From the NCBI GenBank assembly GCA_019925095.2, contig CM034412.1, positions 558,001 to 622,000 on the forward strand: a stretch of DNA of 64,000 bases. The letters are read 5' to 3'. Below the pieces are notes generated by a model, which was given only the letters and a program-made list of their open reading frames with translations, searched no databases and was not told where the DNA came from. The position numbers and the translations under genes are program-made. The DNA comes from Dendrolimus kikuchii. Its lineage: Eukaryota > Arthropoda > Insecta > Lepidoptera > Lasiocampidae. Below, in pieces: positions 9,623 to 19,274 of this stretch; within the stretch, counting starts at the first letter, position 1, and each line of letters opens with the position of its first letter.

Positions 9623-9764
9623 AATCTATGCCTACCTATCATAAGCACCCAAGTAAATAGATGGCAACACCACGAGTCAAAAGGGTGACGCTACGATCGC
9701 ATTTCATCAACAAAAACACGTCGTGATGGCAACGCAAACTAGGTATACCTGGCACTACTAATAT

Positions 9765-10040
9765 CTTCTTCTTCAGCCAATCTCTGTCCACTGCTGGACA
9801 TAGGCCTCCCCAAATATGCGCCATATCCCGTCTCCCTCTTCTAGCCCCTGCCGGCGATCTTATGCTGGTCGTCAGTCCATTGGGCTAGCGGCCCGTCGGC
9901 CGTCGGTCTTGTGACAGACGTGACCGGCCCACCGTCACTTCAACTTGCTAATTTTGCGAGCTATGTCGGTAACCTTCGTTCTCTTACGGACGTCCTCATT
10001 TGTGACTTTATCCACAAGAGAAAAAACACCTGGGGCCACT
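9765..10040 (-). pseudogene. RTE-B LINE ORF2 C-terminal remnant
   Basis: On the minus strand KLK*RWAGHVCHKTDGRRA is followed by IFGEAYVQQWTEIG and a stop, then AAGAAGAAG. KWxWAGHxxRxTDGRW and the terminal GEAYVQQW are the hallmark C-terminal motifs of one insect RTE lineage. Several in-frame stops break the frame. RTE-B 3' ends also occur at 17924 and 23524. Confidence 0.7.
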
Positions 10041-10084
10041 AAGTGATAAACCACAAACGCCTCCACTCAGCTGAGATGAGAATA

Positions 10085-10868
10085 ATAAAACTACGTTTTA
10101 ACGGTTTTAAGCGCGGTAATTTTATTTCCGACGTTTCGGCCACTTTTCAGTGGCCGTGATCACGGAAGACAAAGATGTCAAGTGTCAACGAGTATTGTTA
10201 AAGTTTTATTTAACCTACCGCCAACTTGTTAATTTTAATTTTGTTTATGGTTATTATTTACTCTAAGGGAGCCTAATTTAATTTACTACCGCTTCGCAAC
10301 ATGTTATAGCTCGAAGAGAAGAAGCGGCGCAAGAGACTCTTCAGCAAACATGCCTAGCTCTAATAATTTTATATAATATTAAAATGGGTGGAAGGAAAAA
10401 TAAAAGTAATTATCAGTCAAGTTGGTTTGTGTTCCGTTGTACGCAGAAAGAGCTCACCGTGTCCTGAGGTCTGGTAGCTGGTTTTTGCTGGGTTTGGGTC
10501 TTAATAGTTTTGATGATTGGATCCCATACAGGTGGTACTTGCCAACCATCTTCTCTATTGAAATTTGGGTGTTTTTTGATTTCAATAGCCTCACGCATCA
10601 TTCTAGGTATGAAACGATTCTCTTTCGCGAGGATTTGTGGGTTATCGAATCTGATGTAGTGGTTGGGTTTATCCAGCGTGTGTTCACTGATCGCAGACTT
10701 CGTAGACCTTGTGTGTTTCATGTCAGCAATGTGTTCTTTTACTCGTATTTTTATGCTCCTCTTTATTTGCCCAATGTAACCAAAAACAAATAAAATTACC
10801 GCGTTTAAAACCGTTAAAACGTAGTTTTATTATGTGTACAAGTCGCGAAAACTTAAGAAAATATTATG
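10085..10868 (-). mobile_element. Penelope-like element bounded by inverted tails
   Basis: 5'-truncated. The left edge ACTACGTTTTAACGG at 10090 and the right edge CCGTTAAAACGTAGT at 10813 are inverted copies of the same ~40-bp tail. Between them, on the minus strand, are the GIY-YIG C-terminus, a 3' UTR and the GTGATCACGG...CCGAAACGTCGG end. The right edge is followed by the leader TGTGTACAAGTCGCGAAAAC. Confidence 0.82.
10413..10712 (-). pseudogene. Penelope GIY-YIG endonuclease, C-terminal part
   Basis: Reads SAISEHTLDKPNHYIRFDN, then ENRFIPRMMREAIEIKKHPN, then NREDGWQVPPVWDPI, ending NTNQLD and a stop. In Penelope elements this is the end of the GIY-YIG nuclease domain. The Glu in REAIEI and the FNREDG motif are conserved positions of that domain. 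The GIY and YIG motifs and the reverse transcriptase are missing because of 5' truncation. Related remnants are at 17140-17353 and 46690-46849. Confidence 0.85.
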
Positions 10869-11210
10869 ATATGAGAATGTTGAGATGGATGTGCGGTGTT
10901 ACGAGAATGGATAAGGTGAGAAATGAGTACATAAGGGGATCTTTGAAAGTTGCATCCGTGATTGAAAAATTGAGAGGAAGAAGACTAAGTTGGTATGGGC
11001 ATATAATGAGGAGGGATGAAAGTCACGTGACAAAAAGGATGTTAAACTACAAGATGGATGGGTACAGATGTAAAGGTAGACCAAAAAAAGATGGATGGAC
11101 TGCGTGAAGGATGATACCATGACTTGTGATGTGACAGAAGATGTATGTCAGAATAGAAGAGTGTGGAAGGAAAAGACATATTGTGCCGACCCCAATTAAT
11201 TGGGATATGG
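10869..11210 (+). pseudogene. RTE-C LINE ORF2 C-terminal remnant
   Basis: Reads MRMLRWMCGVTRMDKVRNEY, then SWYGHIMRRDESHVTKRML, then RCKGRPKKDGW, then a premature TGA. The 3' end is TGTGCCGACCCCAATTAATT. The motif order is that of insect RTE-type ORF2 C-termini but differs from RTE-A. It abuts the Penelope leader on its left. Confidence 0.75.
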
Positions 11211-11213
11211 TGA

Positions 11214-11345
11214 GAAACACCTAACATAGGTCGCTCCATAGTCCGTTGAGCGACTTTGAATTTGTGGACCAGTGTCAATGTCTCAGCACCGTATGTCATG
11301 ATGGGTAGGAAGCACTGCTCGATGACTTTCGTCTAGTACTAATAT
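11214..11345 (-). pseudogene. RTE-type ORF2 remnant
   Basis: Minus-strand PIMTYGAETLTLVHKFKVAQ then RTMERPMLGVS. This is the TYGAETWTL..KFKVAQRAMERAMLG block that precedes the RTE ORF2 C-terminus. Its junction with the RTE-C copy on the other strand at 11210 suggests an inversion or twin-priming product. Confidence 0.7.
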
Positions 11346-11356
11346 AGTATTACATA

Positions 11357-11745
11357 TCTTACATATAAAAATGAATCGCAAAATGTGTCGGTAAGCACAT
11401 AACTTGAGAACGACTTTACCGATTTTCATGGAATTTAGTGTGTGTGTTTGAGTGGGTCCCGGGATGGTTTAGATTCACAATTGGAATCGGTAGGTGGCGC
11501 TGAGATCGGGTTCTAAAATCCTCCTAATCACCTGGAGCGATTTTGGTGATTTTGTTTTTGTGTGTTTGAGTGGGTTCCCGGATGGCTTAGAATCGCAATT
11601 GGAACCGGTAGGTGGCGCTGCGGTCGGGTTCTAGAATCCTCCTAATCACCTGAACCGATTATGGTGATATTATTTTTGTGTCATGAAACAAAGCCTTTTA
11701 GGAATTCAGAAAATATGGGAGTACGAAGTTCGCCGGGTCAGCTAG
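11357..11745 (+). mobile_element. Helitron, Hel-2 family with internal tandem units
   Basis: Starts TCTTACATATAAAAATG and ends GGGTCAGCTAG between A and T. Two ~120-bp internal units begin at about 11443 and 11560, each with GAGTGGG(T)TCCC, GGTAGGTGGCGCTG and TCCTCCTAATCACCTG. Confidence 0.8.
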
Positions 11746-11865
11746 TTCCTAATAAATTTCATTCATATAGTCCTAGCAGTTTTCAAAAACATGACAATGA
11801 CATAAAAAGAGGGACAGACAGACTAACAAAAAGAAAATCAAAAGATGCCTTTTGCCTTGTAGTTA

Positions 11866-12195
11866 CAAGCTTTTATTTAACTTGCAATGGATGTACCTAT
11901 GTATGTATGTAAGTTCGGGTGGAATCTTGCAGGTTAAATTTGACCAACTTCCCGGTTTCCGATTGAGCTGAAATTTTGCACGCATATGTATACCGCGTGA
12001 CAATGCAATATATGGTACCATGGAGCTGATCTGATGATGGAGTCGGAAGGTGGCCATAGGAACTCCTGTACTAAACAAGACAGACCCGTCGTGTTTGGGC
12101 TCGTTATACTTGTCTTGGCTAGCACTCTGCTGCTACATGATATCCAGGATCTCACAAGCTTGTATTTAAAAATCTTTTTTAAAAAAGCTTATTAA
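11866..12195 (+). mobile_element. rep-F element
   Basis: TTACAAGCTTTTATTTAACT at the left and TTTAAAAAAGCTTATTAAG at the right. It lacks the rep-E extension. A short rep-F end (GGATCTCAAAAGCTTGC) recurs at 12594-12612. Confidence 0.7.
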
Positions 12196-12336
12196 GTTTA
12201 ATAATTAATTTTACTAAACGATACAATCGGCCATTTCCTTAATTGAATAATAATGTTATATTTTTATTTATTCTGTGATTAGCGCCTGTTTTGTATAGAG
12301 CAGTCGTCTATAATTTACCATAATTTTATGTAACAA

Positions 12337-12570
12337 CTAGCTTCTGCCCGCGACTTCGTCTGCGTGGAATAGTTAAAAAAAACCCGATTTTGAAACATTC
12401 TTCATTGTTGCTCCGCTCCTATTGGTCTTAGCGTGATGATATATAGCTTATAGCCTTCCTCGATAAATGGGATATCTAACACTGAAATAATTTTTCAAAT
12501 CAGACCAGTAGTTCCCGAGATTAGCGCGTTCAAACAAACAAACTCTTCAGCTTTATATATCAGTATAAGA
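12337..12570 (-). mobile_element. Helitron, Hel-1 (Lep1-like)
   Basis: Minus-strand start TCTTATACTGATATATAAAG, then GCGCTAATCTCGGGAACTAC, CACCA-type region and the CTAG end at 12337-12340. Lep1-type Helitrons with this sequence are widespread in Lepidoptera. Non-autonomous. Confidence 0.85.
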
Positions 12571-12959
12571 TATTTATCCCTAATAAATCCCAGGATCTCA
12601 AAAGCTTGCTTATTTCAAAATGATTATGAAACCTAAAAATGAAAAATAAATCCGTATAGTACGAAGTCGTACCCATTTTAAGTCGGAAAAGCAAACAAAC
12701 AAGCCTCAGCTGACATTTTCTTTTCTCATGAAAAAAGGTTTTTTTTTGTATACAAAAAGGTCGTTTTCATTTAGCTATGTTTGTGAAGGTGCTCTACAAA
12801 TATAATTAGGAACGATACTCTGTAGACATTCGCCTCGAGAGGTGAAATAAAAATTTTGTTTTACGAGCGTTTTATGATGTTTCGCTTATAAATACGCCGC
12901 TCGTAAGTGTATTATCCAATTGACAAAATTTTCTGAATATTTGCCATACTAATATTATA
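12571..12959. other. Interval with only a rep-F scrap
   Basis: Apart from the short rep-F end at 12594 nothing recognised. Confidence 0.35.
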
Positions 12960-13058
12960 ATATCATCCCATCCTGTCCGTCGCGTACTCCCCGTCCTGGC
13001 CTACGGGGCCGAGACGTGGACACTGACGACAGGAATGGTCTACAAATTCCAAGATTAT
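12960..13058 (+). pseudogene. RTE-type ORF2 remnant
   Basis: Reads RVLPVLAYGAETWTLTTGMV then YKFQ. It is the same block as at 11214-11345 but about 30 codons only, cut off by the PA330 insertion at 13060. Confidence 0.7.
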
Positions 13059-13059
13059 A

Positions 13060-13372
13060 TATTTTATTGCAGGAGTTCAGCAGACAGGCAGACGGCCCAC
13101 TTAATGGAAAGCGGTTACCATCGCCTATAGACATTTGCAACACCAAAGGTGCTACAAATGCGCTGCTGCTCTCTTAAGGGAGACTGGAACCTGGTCGCTA
13201 ATGCCGGAACACAACTCAAGGTTGTTATGGGGACATGCTTTAGACCAGGGGTGGTAGCCATCCAGTCGGGCAAATGCCCAACCACCTGGCTGTGGGTTGT
13301 TTGGTCGCCTCTTACGACAGGCCGCCCGGCCGCAGGAAATTGTATTCTTTCTCCGTTCCTGCACGGATAAAC
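13060..13372 (-). mobile_element. PA330 retroposon, full length
   Basis: Plus-strand order is TTTTATTGCAGGAGTTCAGC to CTCCGTTCCTGCACGGATAA. It is inserted in, or beside, the RTE remnant at 12960. Confidence 0.88.
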
Positions 13373-13625
13373 TAACACAAAGTTAATAAATTTAACTTGG
13401 TATGTTACGTAACTTAACTGAAGTAGTGGGAGTTATGTTGCGGTGCACGTAACTTATGCTTTGTGTTCGTAACTGCAGTTTAATTAGAGGAAGAGAATGT
13501 AAGACAACGTATTCCACTACATAATAGCTTTCAAAGTAATTAACACTAAGCCTTTTATCTCCTGTTTGGACAGAGCTTTATTTATTTGATACACAAAACT
13601 AGTTATAGCTATATATCTATGTATA

Positions 13626-13936
13626 CTAGTGACCATAATAATTAATGTCAAAGACTATACTTCTATAATCACAGATTTCGCCAAGGCTACATTGTTATTT
13701 GACTTGAACAATAAACAAAAGAGTATATATGCGTGTGTGTGTCAAATACATGGTAGTGTGTGTAATGTTTCTGTTTATTGATATAATGTATTTTTATGCA
13801 TAATTTTAAAAAAATATTAGCATTCGTCGCCTCTTCTCTGTATAAAGTATAAGTGTGTGAAATTTCGTACTCCTCCGTCCGCGCAATTTTCGTAAAAAGG
13901 GGTACAAAGTTTTTACTTCACGTATTAATATATAGA
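13626..13936 (-). mobile_element. Helitron, Hel-K family
   Basis: Minus-strand start TCTATATATTAATACGTGAA, then TACGAAAATTGCGCGGACGG, ending CACTAG. Full copies such as 41897 and 56353 have a GGTCGAA/TTCGACC hairpin about a dozen bases before CTAG, the usual Helitron 3' structure. That hairpin is deleted here. Confidence 0.8.
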
Positions 13937-14258
13937 TAAAAGAAAGTCGTGTTAGTTAAACCATTTATAATTCAAGAACGGCTGGACGATTTTTTATGAT
14001 TTTTGTGTTTTTGGAGTTGTCTTCGTCCGAAATAGGATAATTAGTATTAAAATCTTTATATATATAATTATTCTGTACGTATGTTGACAGTGAACTCATC
14101 CTAAACGGCTGGACCGATTTGAATGATTTTCTTTGTGTGTGTTCAAGTGGATTCGAGGATGGTTTAGATTCACAATTGGACCCGATAGGTGGCGTTGCAA
14201 ATTTCGGGTTCTAAATTTTATTTCTTCAGGGCAGAACAACGTCTGCCGGGACAGCTAG
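13937..14258 (+). mobile_element. Hel-2 Helitrons, fused pair
   Basis: A Hel-2 5' part (AAAAGAAAGTCGTGTTAG to about 14052) runs into a second Hel-2 that starts TCTTTATATATATAATT at 14053 and ends GGGACAGCTAG at 14258. The same fusion is found at 42228-42530. Confidence 0.75.
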
Positions 14259-14704
14259 TCTATATATATAAAAGAAAGTCGTGTTAGTTACACTATTTAT
14301 AACTCAAGAACGGTTGTACCGATTTGGCTGAAAATTGGTGGGGAGGTAGCTTAGAACCAGGAGACGGACATAGGGTACTTTTTATCCCGTTGGAACCGGT
14401 AGGTGGCGCTGAGATCGAGTTCTAAAATCCTCCTAATCACCTGGACTGATTTTGCTGATTTTGTTTTTGTGTGTTTGAGTGAGTTCCCGGATGGTTTAGA
14501 TTCACAATTAGAACCAGTAGGTGGCGCTGAGATCGGGTTCTAAAATTCTCCTAATCACCTGGAGCGATTTTGGTGATTTTGTGTTTGTGTATTTGAGTGG
14601 GTTCCCGGATGGTTTAGAATCGCAATTGGAACGGGTAGGTGGCGCTGGGATCGGGGTTCTAGATTTTTATTTTTTCAGAGCAGGACGTTTGCCAGGGCCG
14701 CTAG
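14259..14704 (+). mobile_element. Helitron, Hel-2, second unit of the array
   Basis: Starts TCTATATATATAAAAGAAAG directly after the preceding CTAG and ends GGGCCGCTAG. It holds two to three of the ~120-bp internal units. Confidence 0.8.
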
Positions 14705-15357
14705 TATATAGTTAAGAAAGTCGTGTTAGTTACACCATCTATAACTCAAGAACGGCTGGAACTGTCCTTATCATTTTTGTGTTTTTGGAATTGTCTTCGT
14801 CCGGAATAGAATAATAAGTATTAAAATATGATATCCTTCAATAAAAAAAATATCATTAGAAAAAACACACATACATACATAACTTCGCGCCAGTTCCCTT
14901 GCGGGGTAGGCACGAACAACAGAGCGCCATTCAGGCTTATTCTTACACACCTCACTTGCTTTTTTGATATTCATAACTCAACTAAAAAACATCAGTCTAC
15001 CTATTCATTTGTTATGATCTTTCCCGGGTTGTATGTGTTTAAGTGGGTCCCGGGATGGCTTAGATTCAAATTTGAACCAGGCAGATGGCGCTGCAATCGG
15101 GTTTCAAGATTTAGATGAAATTATTTTTGTGTATCTTCAAGTGGATCCCGCGATGGTTTAGCTCCACGATTGGACCCGGTAGGTGGCGCCGCGGAACACC
15201 TCTTTAACGGTGGGACCTTGATGATTTTTTTGTGTTTTTTCAAGTAGATTCGTGAATGGTTTAGATTAACAATTGATCCCGAATTGATGGCGTTACAATC
15301 GGTTTCTAGATTTTTATTTTTTCTAAGGGCAAGACAACGTCTGCCGCGTATAGCTAG
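14705..15357 (+). mobile_element. Helitron, Hel-2, third unit of the array
   Basis: Begins TATATAGTTAAGAAAGTCG without a clean TC and ends CGTATAGCTAG. It is interrupted by RTE-A at 14868-14983. Confidence 0.75.
14868..14983 (-). mobile_element. RTE-A LINE, short 3' end
   Basis: (CATA)n tail on the left, ORF2 end, and an 8-bp TSD AAAAAACA preceded by A on both sides (14860-14867 and 14984-14991). Confidence 0.75.
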
Positions 15358-15830
15358 TATCGTATAAATATAAGGTCTGTCTGTCTATTTTTGTGTGCCA
15401 GAGACAATGTTCTCCGAAACTAATGGACTTGGATGAAGTTTCACAGAAAGTTCAGTTTCAGAATTCAAAAAATTATGAGGTTCTCTTCTTCGTGTATTTT
15501 TTTATATATGTAGAAGAGTATGCCTGTCTAGCAGACACACTGATGTGGTGGTTAACTTATTGTGGACTGTATAAAGATAGATGTCTAGATAGATGCTGGT
15601 GTATTCGAAGTTATAATATACAATTTATGGTCGTCCGTCGCACTAGCTGTCGTGCGGGCGAGTGTTCCACGATCCCACGGCAGCCGCCGCCTGCGGCCCA
15701 GCCGTGGTCGTGGGGCGGCTCCTCCTCCTCCACGCGTCTCTCCCCGTGCGTGCTCCAACAAGATGTGTTCAGCCAGTTCTGTCTGTTCTGTTATTTTACT
15801 GTTTGATAATACTGTATGTTGTATTTGTCC
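15358..15830. other. Unassigned interval with a GC-rich patch
   Basis: No repeat recognised. Within it, 15640-15770 is strongly GC- and CpG-rich (GCAGCCGCCGCCTGCGGCCC). Frames are open on both strands across the patch but none resembles a known protein. Confidence 0.4.
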
Positions 15831-16090
15831 TAATGAGAATGACTAAACAGATATACAATGCAAAAGTGGATGGATGCAGAAGTCGTGGAAGGCCACGACA
15901 CACCTTCCATGATCAAATTGATCGTGTACTAGCAGAAGGTGATGTCAGGAGCCTTAAGAACAGACGAGCGTACATGACAAGAGTTATGAATGTTAAAGAG
16001 GCAAGTGACGTGTGTAAGAATAAGCCTAAATGGCGCTCTGTTATTCGTGCCTACCCCGCAAGGGAACTGGTGTGAAGTTATGTATGTATG
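15831..16090 (+). mobile_element. RTE-A LINE 3' end
   Basis: ORF2 from RMTKQIYNAKVDGCRSRGRP to the stop after ARELV, then a short (TATG)n tail. A TSD was not obvious. Confidence 0.82.
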
Positions 16091-16254
16091 TTCAGCCAAA
16101 ACTTTATTATATCTCAACTGATTTTGTTGATTACTTTTGCGTTGTGATAAGTACAGCTTTATGATAGTTTCATATAGCTTTGATTGTTGTTGAATACCAT
16201 CCATATATATACGTAACTTAAAACGGAAAAAAATGGCAGATATAAAGACTGCCG

Positions 16255-16490
16255 ATAATTTTTTCATAAAAAATGTTCATAAAATGAAAACTAATGAGCC
16301 AAACTATGTCAAATTTTTAGGGGACCAAATGGCAGCTATTCCGCGTCAAACAAAAAAAGAATTACGCAAATCGGATCATAAATCTCGGAGTAATCGGTGA
16401 ACATACATTTAATAAAAACAATAAAAAAAAGATCACGACGAATTGAGAACCTCCTCCTTTTTTAAAGTCGGTTAAAAAGTAACTTAAAAA
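16255..16490 (-). mobile_element. rep-S element
   Basis: Reverse complement of the repeat at 53404-53625, with shared blocks CCTCCTCCTTTTTTAAAGTC, CGATTACTCCGAGA and TGACATAGTTTGGC. A scrap also lies at 20876-20905. It is a common lepidopteran interspersed repeat of a class I cannot assign. Confidence 0.65.
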
Positions 16491-16857
16491 CGAAATATAA
16501 ACATTTTCTACATCTTGAAGTCTGTCAAGTAAAACATAAAAACAACTTTGCAAAATCTGACAATAAGCACAAAAACATTTCATTATTCGCTAGACTGCAC
16601 AATAATCTACTTTGCTATAACAATGTAAACAAACAGTGACCAAATTAAATAAAATTCAGCAGACAAACAGAATGGACTTTGATTAATGATAGTTAATTCA
16701 ATCCGTCGCTTCATTCAGATAAATGTCGCAGACAATCTACTAATGCCATTACTCTCTTTCTTCGATGTAGGTTAAAGGTGTCCACTCGTTTCTTAGGGCA
16801 GCATAGACGTTTTGCCAAATGCGAAAATCTTATGTTTTCGCCATATTCGATCATGTT

Positions 16858-17055
16858 AGATGTGACTTAAAGAAAGAAAGAAAGAAGAAAGAAAAACTTT
16901 ATTTGAAGAAATTGCGGCGTAATTACATTCCTTATACATTTTTATACACAAAGCATATTTTGAGAATTTGTACGCCGCATTACCAGCAAACAAGGTTTGC
17001 ACTCAGCATATTGCTGTGTCGGAATAATATCCGACACAACGCTGATTACTTTGAT
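16858..17055. mobile_element. rep-O element with (AAAG)n edge
   Basis: An A/G-rich AAAGAAAGAAAG edge at 16872, GTACGCCGCATTA, and a perfect 9-bp hairpin TGTGTCGGA/TCCGACACA at 17017-17040. The reverse complement occurs at 23640-23838. Confidence 0.6.
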
Positions 17056-17139
17056 TGACTTGTCTACGATATAATAAAAGTACGTTTTAACGGTTTTAAG
17101 CGCTGTAATTTATTTGATTTTTATTATTCCGATGTTTCG

Positions 17140-17353
17140 GTCTTTCATTTCATACTTAGAATGATGCGTGAGGGAGGCTATTGAAATCAGAAAACAGCCA
17201 AATTTCAATAGAGAAGATGGTTGGCAAGTACCACCTGTATGGGATCCGATCATCAAAACTATCAAGACCCAAACCCAGCAAAAAGCAACTGCCAGACCTC
17301 AAGACAATGTGAGCTCTTGCTGCGTGCACCGGATTACAAACCAACTTGACTGA
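17140..17353 (+). pseudogene. Penelope GIY-YIG C-terminal remnant
   Basis: Reads EAIEIRKQPNFNREDGWQVP and continues to RITNQLD and a stop. It aligns without gaps to 10413-10712 after the first residues. An extra GGGA in TGCGTGAGGGAGGC breaks the frame upstream of EAIEI. Only about 60 residues remain. Confidence 0.78.
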
Positions 17354-17402
17354 TAATTTCTTTTTATTTTTCCTCGCACCCATTTTAATATTATATAAAA
17401 TA

Positions 17403-17815
17403 CTAGCGGCACCGGCAGACGTTGTCCTGCTCTGAAAAGAATAAAAATCTAGGACCCGATCCCAGCGCCACCTACCGGTTACAATTGCGGATCTAAACCA
17501 TCCGGAAACCCACTCAAACACACAAAAACAAAATCACCAAAATCGTTCCAGGTGATTAGGAGGATTCTAGAACCCGATCTCAGCGCCACCTACCGGTTCT
17601 AATTGCGAATCTATACCATCCGGGAACCCACTCAAACACACAAAAACAAAATCACCAAAATCGGTCCAGATGATTAGGAGGATTCTAGAACCCGATCTCA
17701 GCGCCACCTACCAATTCCAACGGGATAAAAAGTATCCTATGTCCGTCTCCTGGTTCTAAGCTACCTCCCCACTAATTTTCATCCAAATCAGTACAGCCGT
17801 TCTTGAGTTAGTTGA
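17403..17815 (-). mobile_element. Helitron, Hel-2 with three internal units
   Basis: CTAG at 17403-17406 marks the 3' end; the 5' end is at 17815. Three ~120-bp units (each with CAGCGCCACCTACC) are present. It sits at the same Penelope 3' UTR position as the Helitron at 2035. Confidence 0.78.
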
Positions 17816-17923
17816 TTAGAGCTAGACATGTTTGCTGAAGAATTTCTTGCGCCGCTTCTTCTCTTCAAGCCACAACATGTTGCGAAGCGGTGGTAAATTA
17901 GATTATGCTCCCATAGAGTACAT

Positions 17924-18039
17924 GTAGAGCCGGCAGGGGCTGGATGAGGAAGACGGGATACCGGGATATGTGGCGCGTACTTGGGGAGGCCTACGTCCAG
18001 CAGTGGACTAAGAGTGGCTGAAGAAGAAGAAGAAGAAGA
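17924..18039 (+). mobile_element. RTE-B LINE 3' end
   Basis: Coding end GEAYVQQWTKSG plus a stop and an (AGA)n tail. A 9-bp TSD, AGAGTACAT, is at 17915-17923 and 18040-18048, the first copy inside Penelope sequence. Confidence 0.82.
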
Positions 18040-18233
18040 AGAGTACATAATAAACATAAACAAAATTAAAACTAAATAATTAAAATGAACAAATTGACGG
18101 TAGGCTAAATAAAACTTTACCAATACTCATCGATCTTTACCTCCCGTGATCACGGCCACTGAAAAGTGGCCGAAACGTCGGAATAGTAAAAATCAAATAA
18201 ATTACCTCGCTTAAAACCGTAGTTTTGTCACGA

Positions 18234-18720
18234 TTTTAATGCTAAAAACATACACATTCTTTCGTATTCCTTTAAGTAACTTATTCTGTTTAGCAAAATT
18301 TTTTTGAGTATTACCTTTGACAGCTATTTTTATAAATAGAGAAAAAAAATACCTAAAAATAATTACATTGGAAAAATTTTATTTTGGAGGGCGGTCGTCC
18401 ATAAGACATCATTAATATTAATAAAGCCGTTGGGGGTCCAAGCTTAACTTGCCAACTTGGAACAGGTGTAATCAGTATTAATTAAATCAAAAAAATCTTT
18501 ATTTTTGAATTTTTATTAAGATCGATGAGGCTAAATAGAGATTAGACTTTAATCAAAATTGATATTTAAAGTTACATAGTTATTTTGGTAAAAGCGGGTG
18601 TGTTATAAAAAACACTTCGTGTCCGTCCGTACGCAAGCCTGATTTTTTTTAATATACATCGGTGTAGAGCTTGAAAATTACTTCTTCTATTCAAAGTACA
18701 TTTCATGCACTATGTAAAAT
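18234..18720. other. Interval without recognised feature
   Basis: AT-rich. No repeat or coding signal recognised. Confidence 0.35.
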
Positions 18721-18721
18721 C

Positions 18722-19274
18722 CCTAGTAGTGTCACTACTAACGTGATGTCTCTACTAACGTGGTGTCACTACTAGTGTGGTGTCACTACTAGCGTGATTT
18801 CACTATTGGCGTAGTCTAACTACTAGCGTGATGTCACTACTAGCGCGGTGTCAATACTAGGGTAGTTCTTTTATATTTTTATTGCAGGAGTTCAGCAGAC
18901 ATGCAGACGGCCCACTTGATGGAAAGCGGTTACCGTCGCCTATGGACATTTGCAACACCAAAGGTGCTACAAATGCGCTGCTGCTCTCTTAAGGGAGCCT
19001 GGAACCTGGTTACTAATGCCGGAACACAACTCAAGGTTGTTATGGCGACATACTTAAGACCAGGCGTGGTAATCATCCAGTCGGGCAAATACCCTACCAC
19101 CTGGCGTACTGTCTAGTAGTGTCTCTACTAGCGCATTATGTCTACTAACGCGATGTCACTACTAGCGTGGCGTCAATACTAGGGTAGTGTCACTACTAGC
19201 GTAGTATATGTACTAACGTTGTATCATTACTAACGTTGTACCACTACTAGTGTGATGTCACTACTAGCGTGGTG
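18722..19274. repeat. 17-bp minisatellite, split by a retroposon
   Basis: Unit about ACTACTAGCGTGGTGTC, roughly 8-9 copies at 18722-18866 and 9-10 at 19113-19274. Units vary at ACG/GCG and TGG/TGA. The array is interrupted by PA330 at 18872-19110 and its right edge is cut by RTE-A. Confidence 0.85.
18872..19110 (-). mobile_element. PA330 retroposon, 5'-truncated
   Basis: TTTTTATTGCAGGAGTTC at the left; it stops within the CTACCACCTGGC block at the right, where the minisatellite resumes. Confidence 0.82.

Larger units (their letters stand above)
17074..18233 (+). mobile_element. Penelope-like element with inverted tail on its 5' side
   Basis: The left arm 17078-17142 is the reverse complement of the element's own 3' end (18167-18229): AGTACGTTTTAACGGTTTTA and TTCCGATGTTTCGG against CCGAAACGTCGGAA and TAAAACCGTAGTTTT. 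Between them lie the GIY-YIG C-terminus, a Helitron (17403-17815) and an RTE-B tail (17924-18039). Confidence 0.82.

Noticed and set aside
15393..15806. 137-codon plus-strand frame
   Set aside because: Spans AT-rich and GC-rich parts with no consistent composition or recognised domain, and overlaps an equally open frame on the other strand.
18722..19274. CRISPR-like array
   Set aside because: Units are 17 bp and directly adjacent, without unique spacers, in a eukaryotic genome; a minisatellite.
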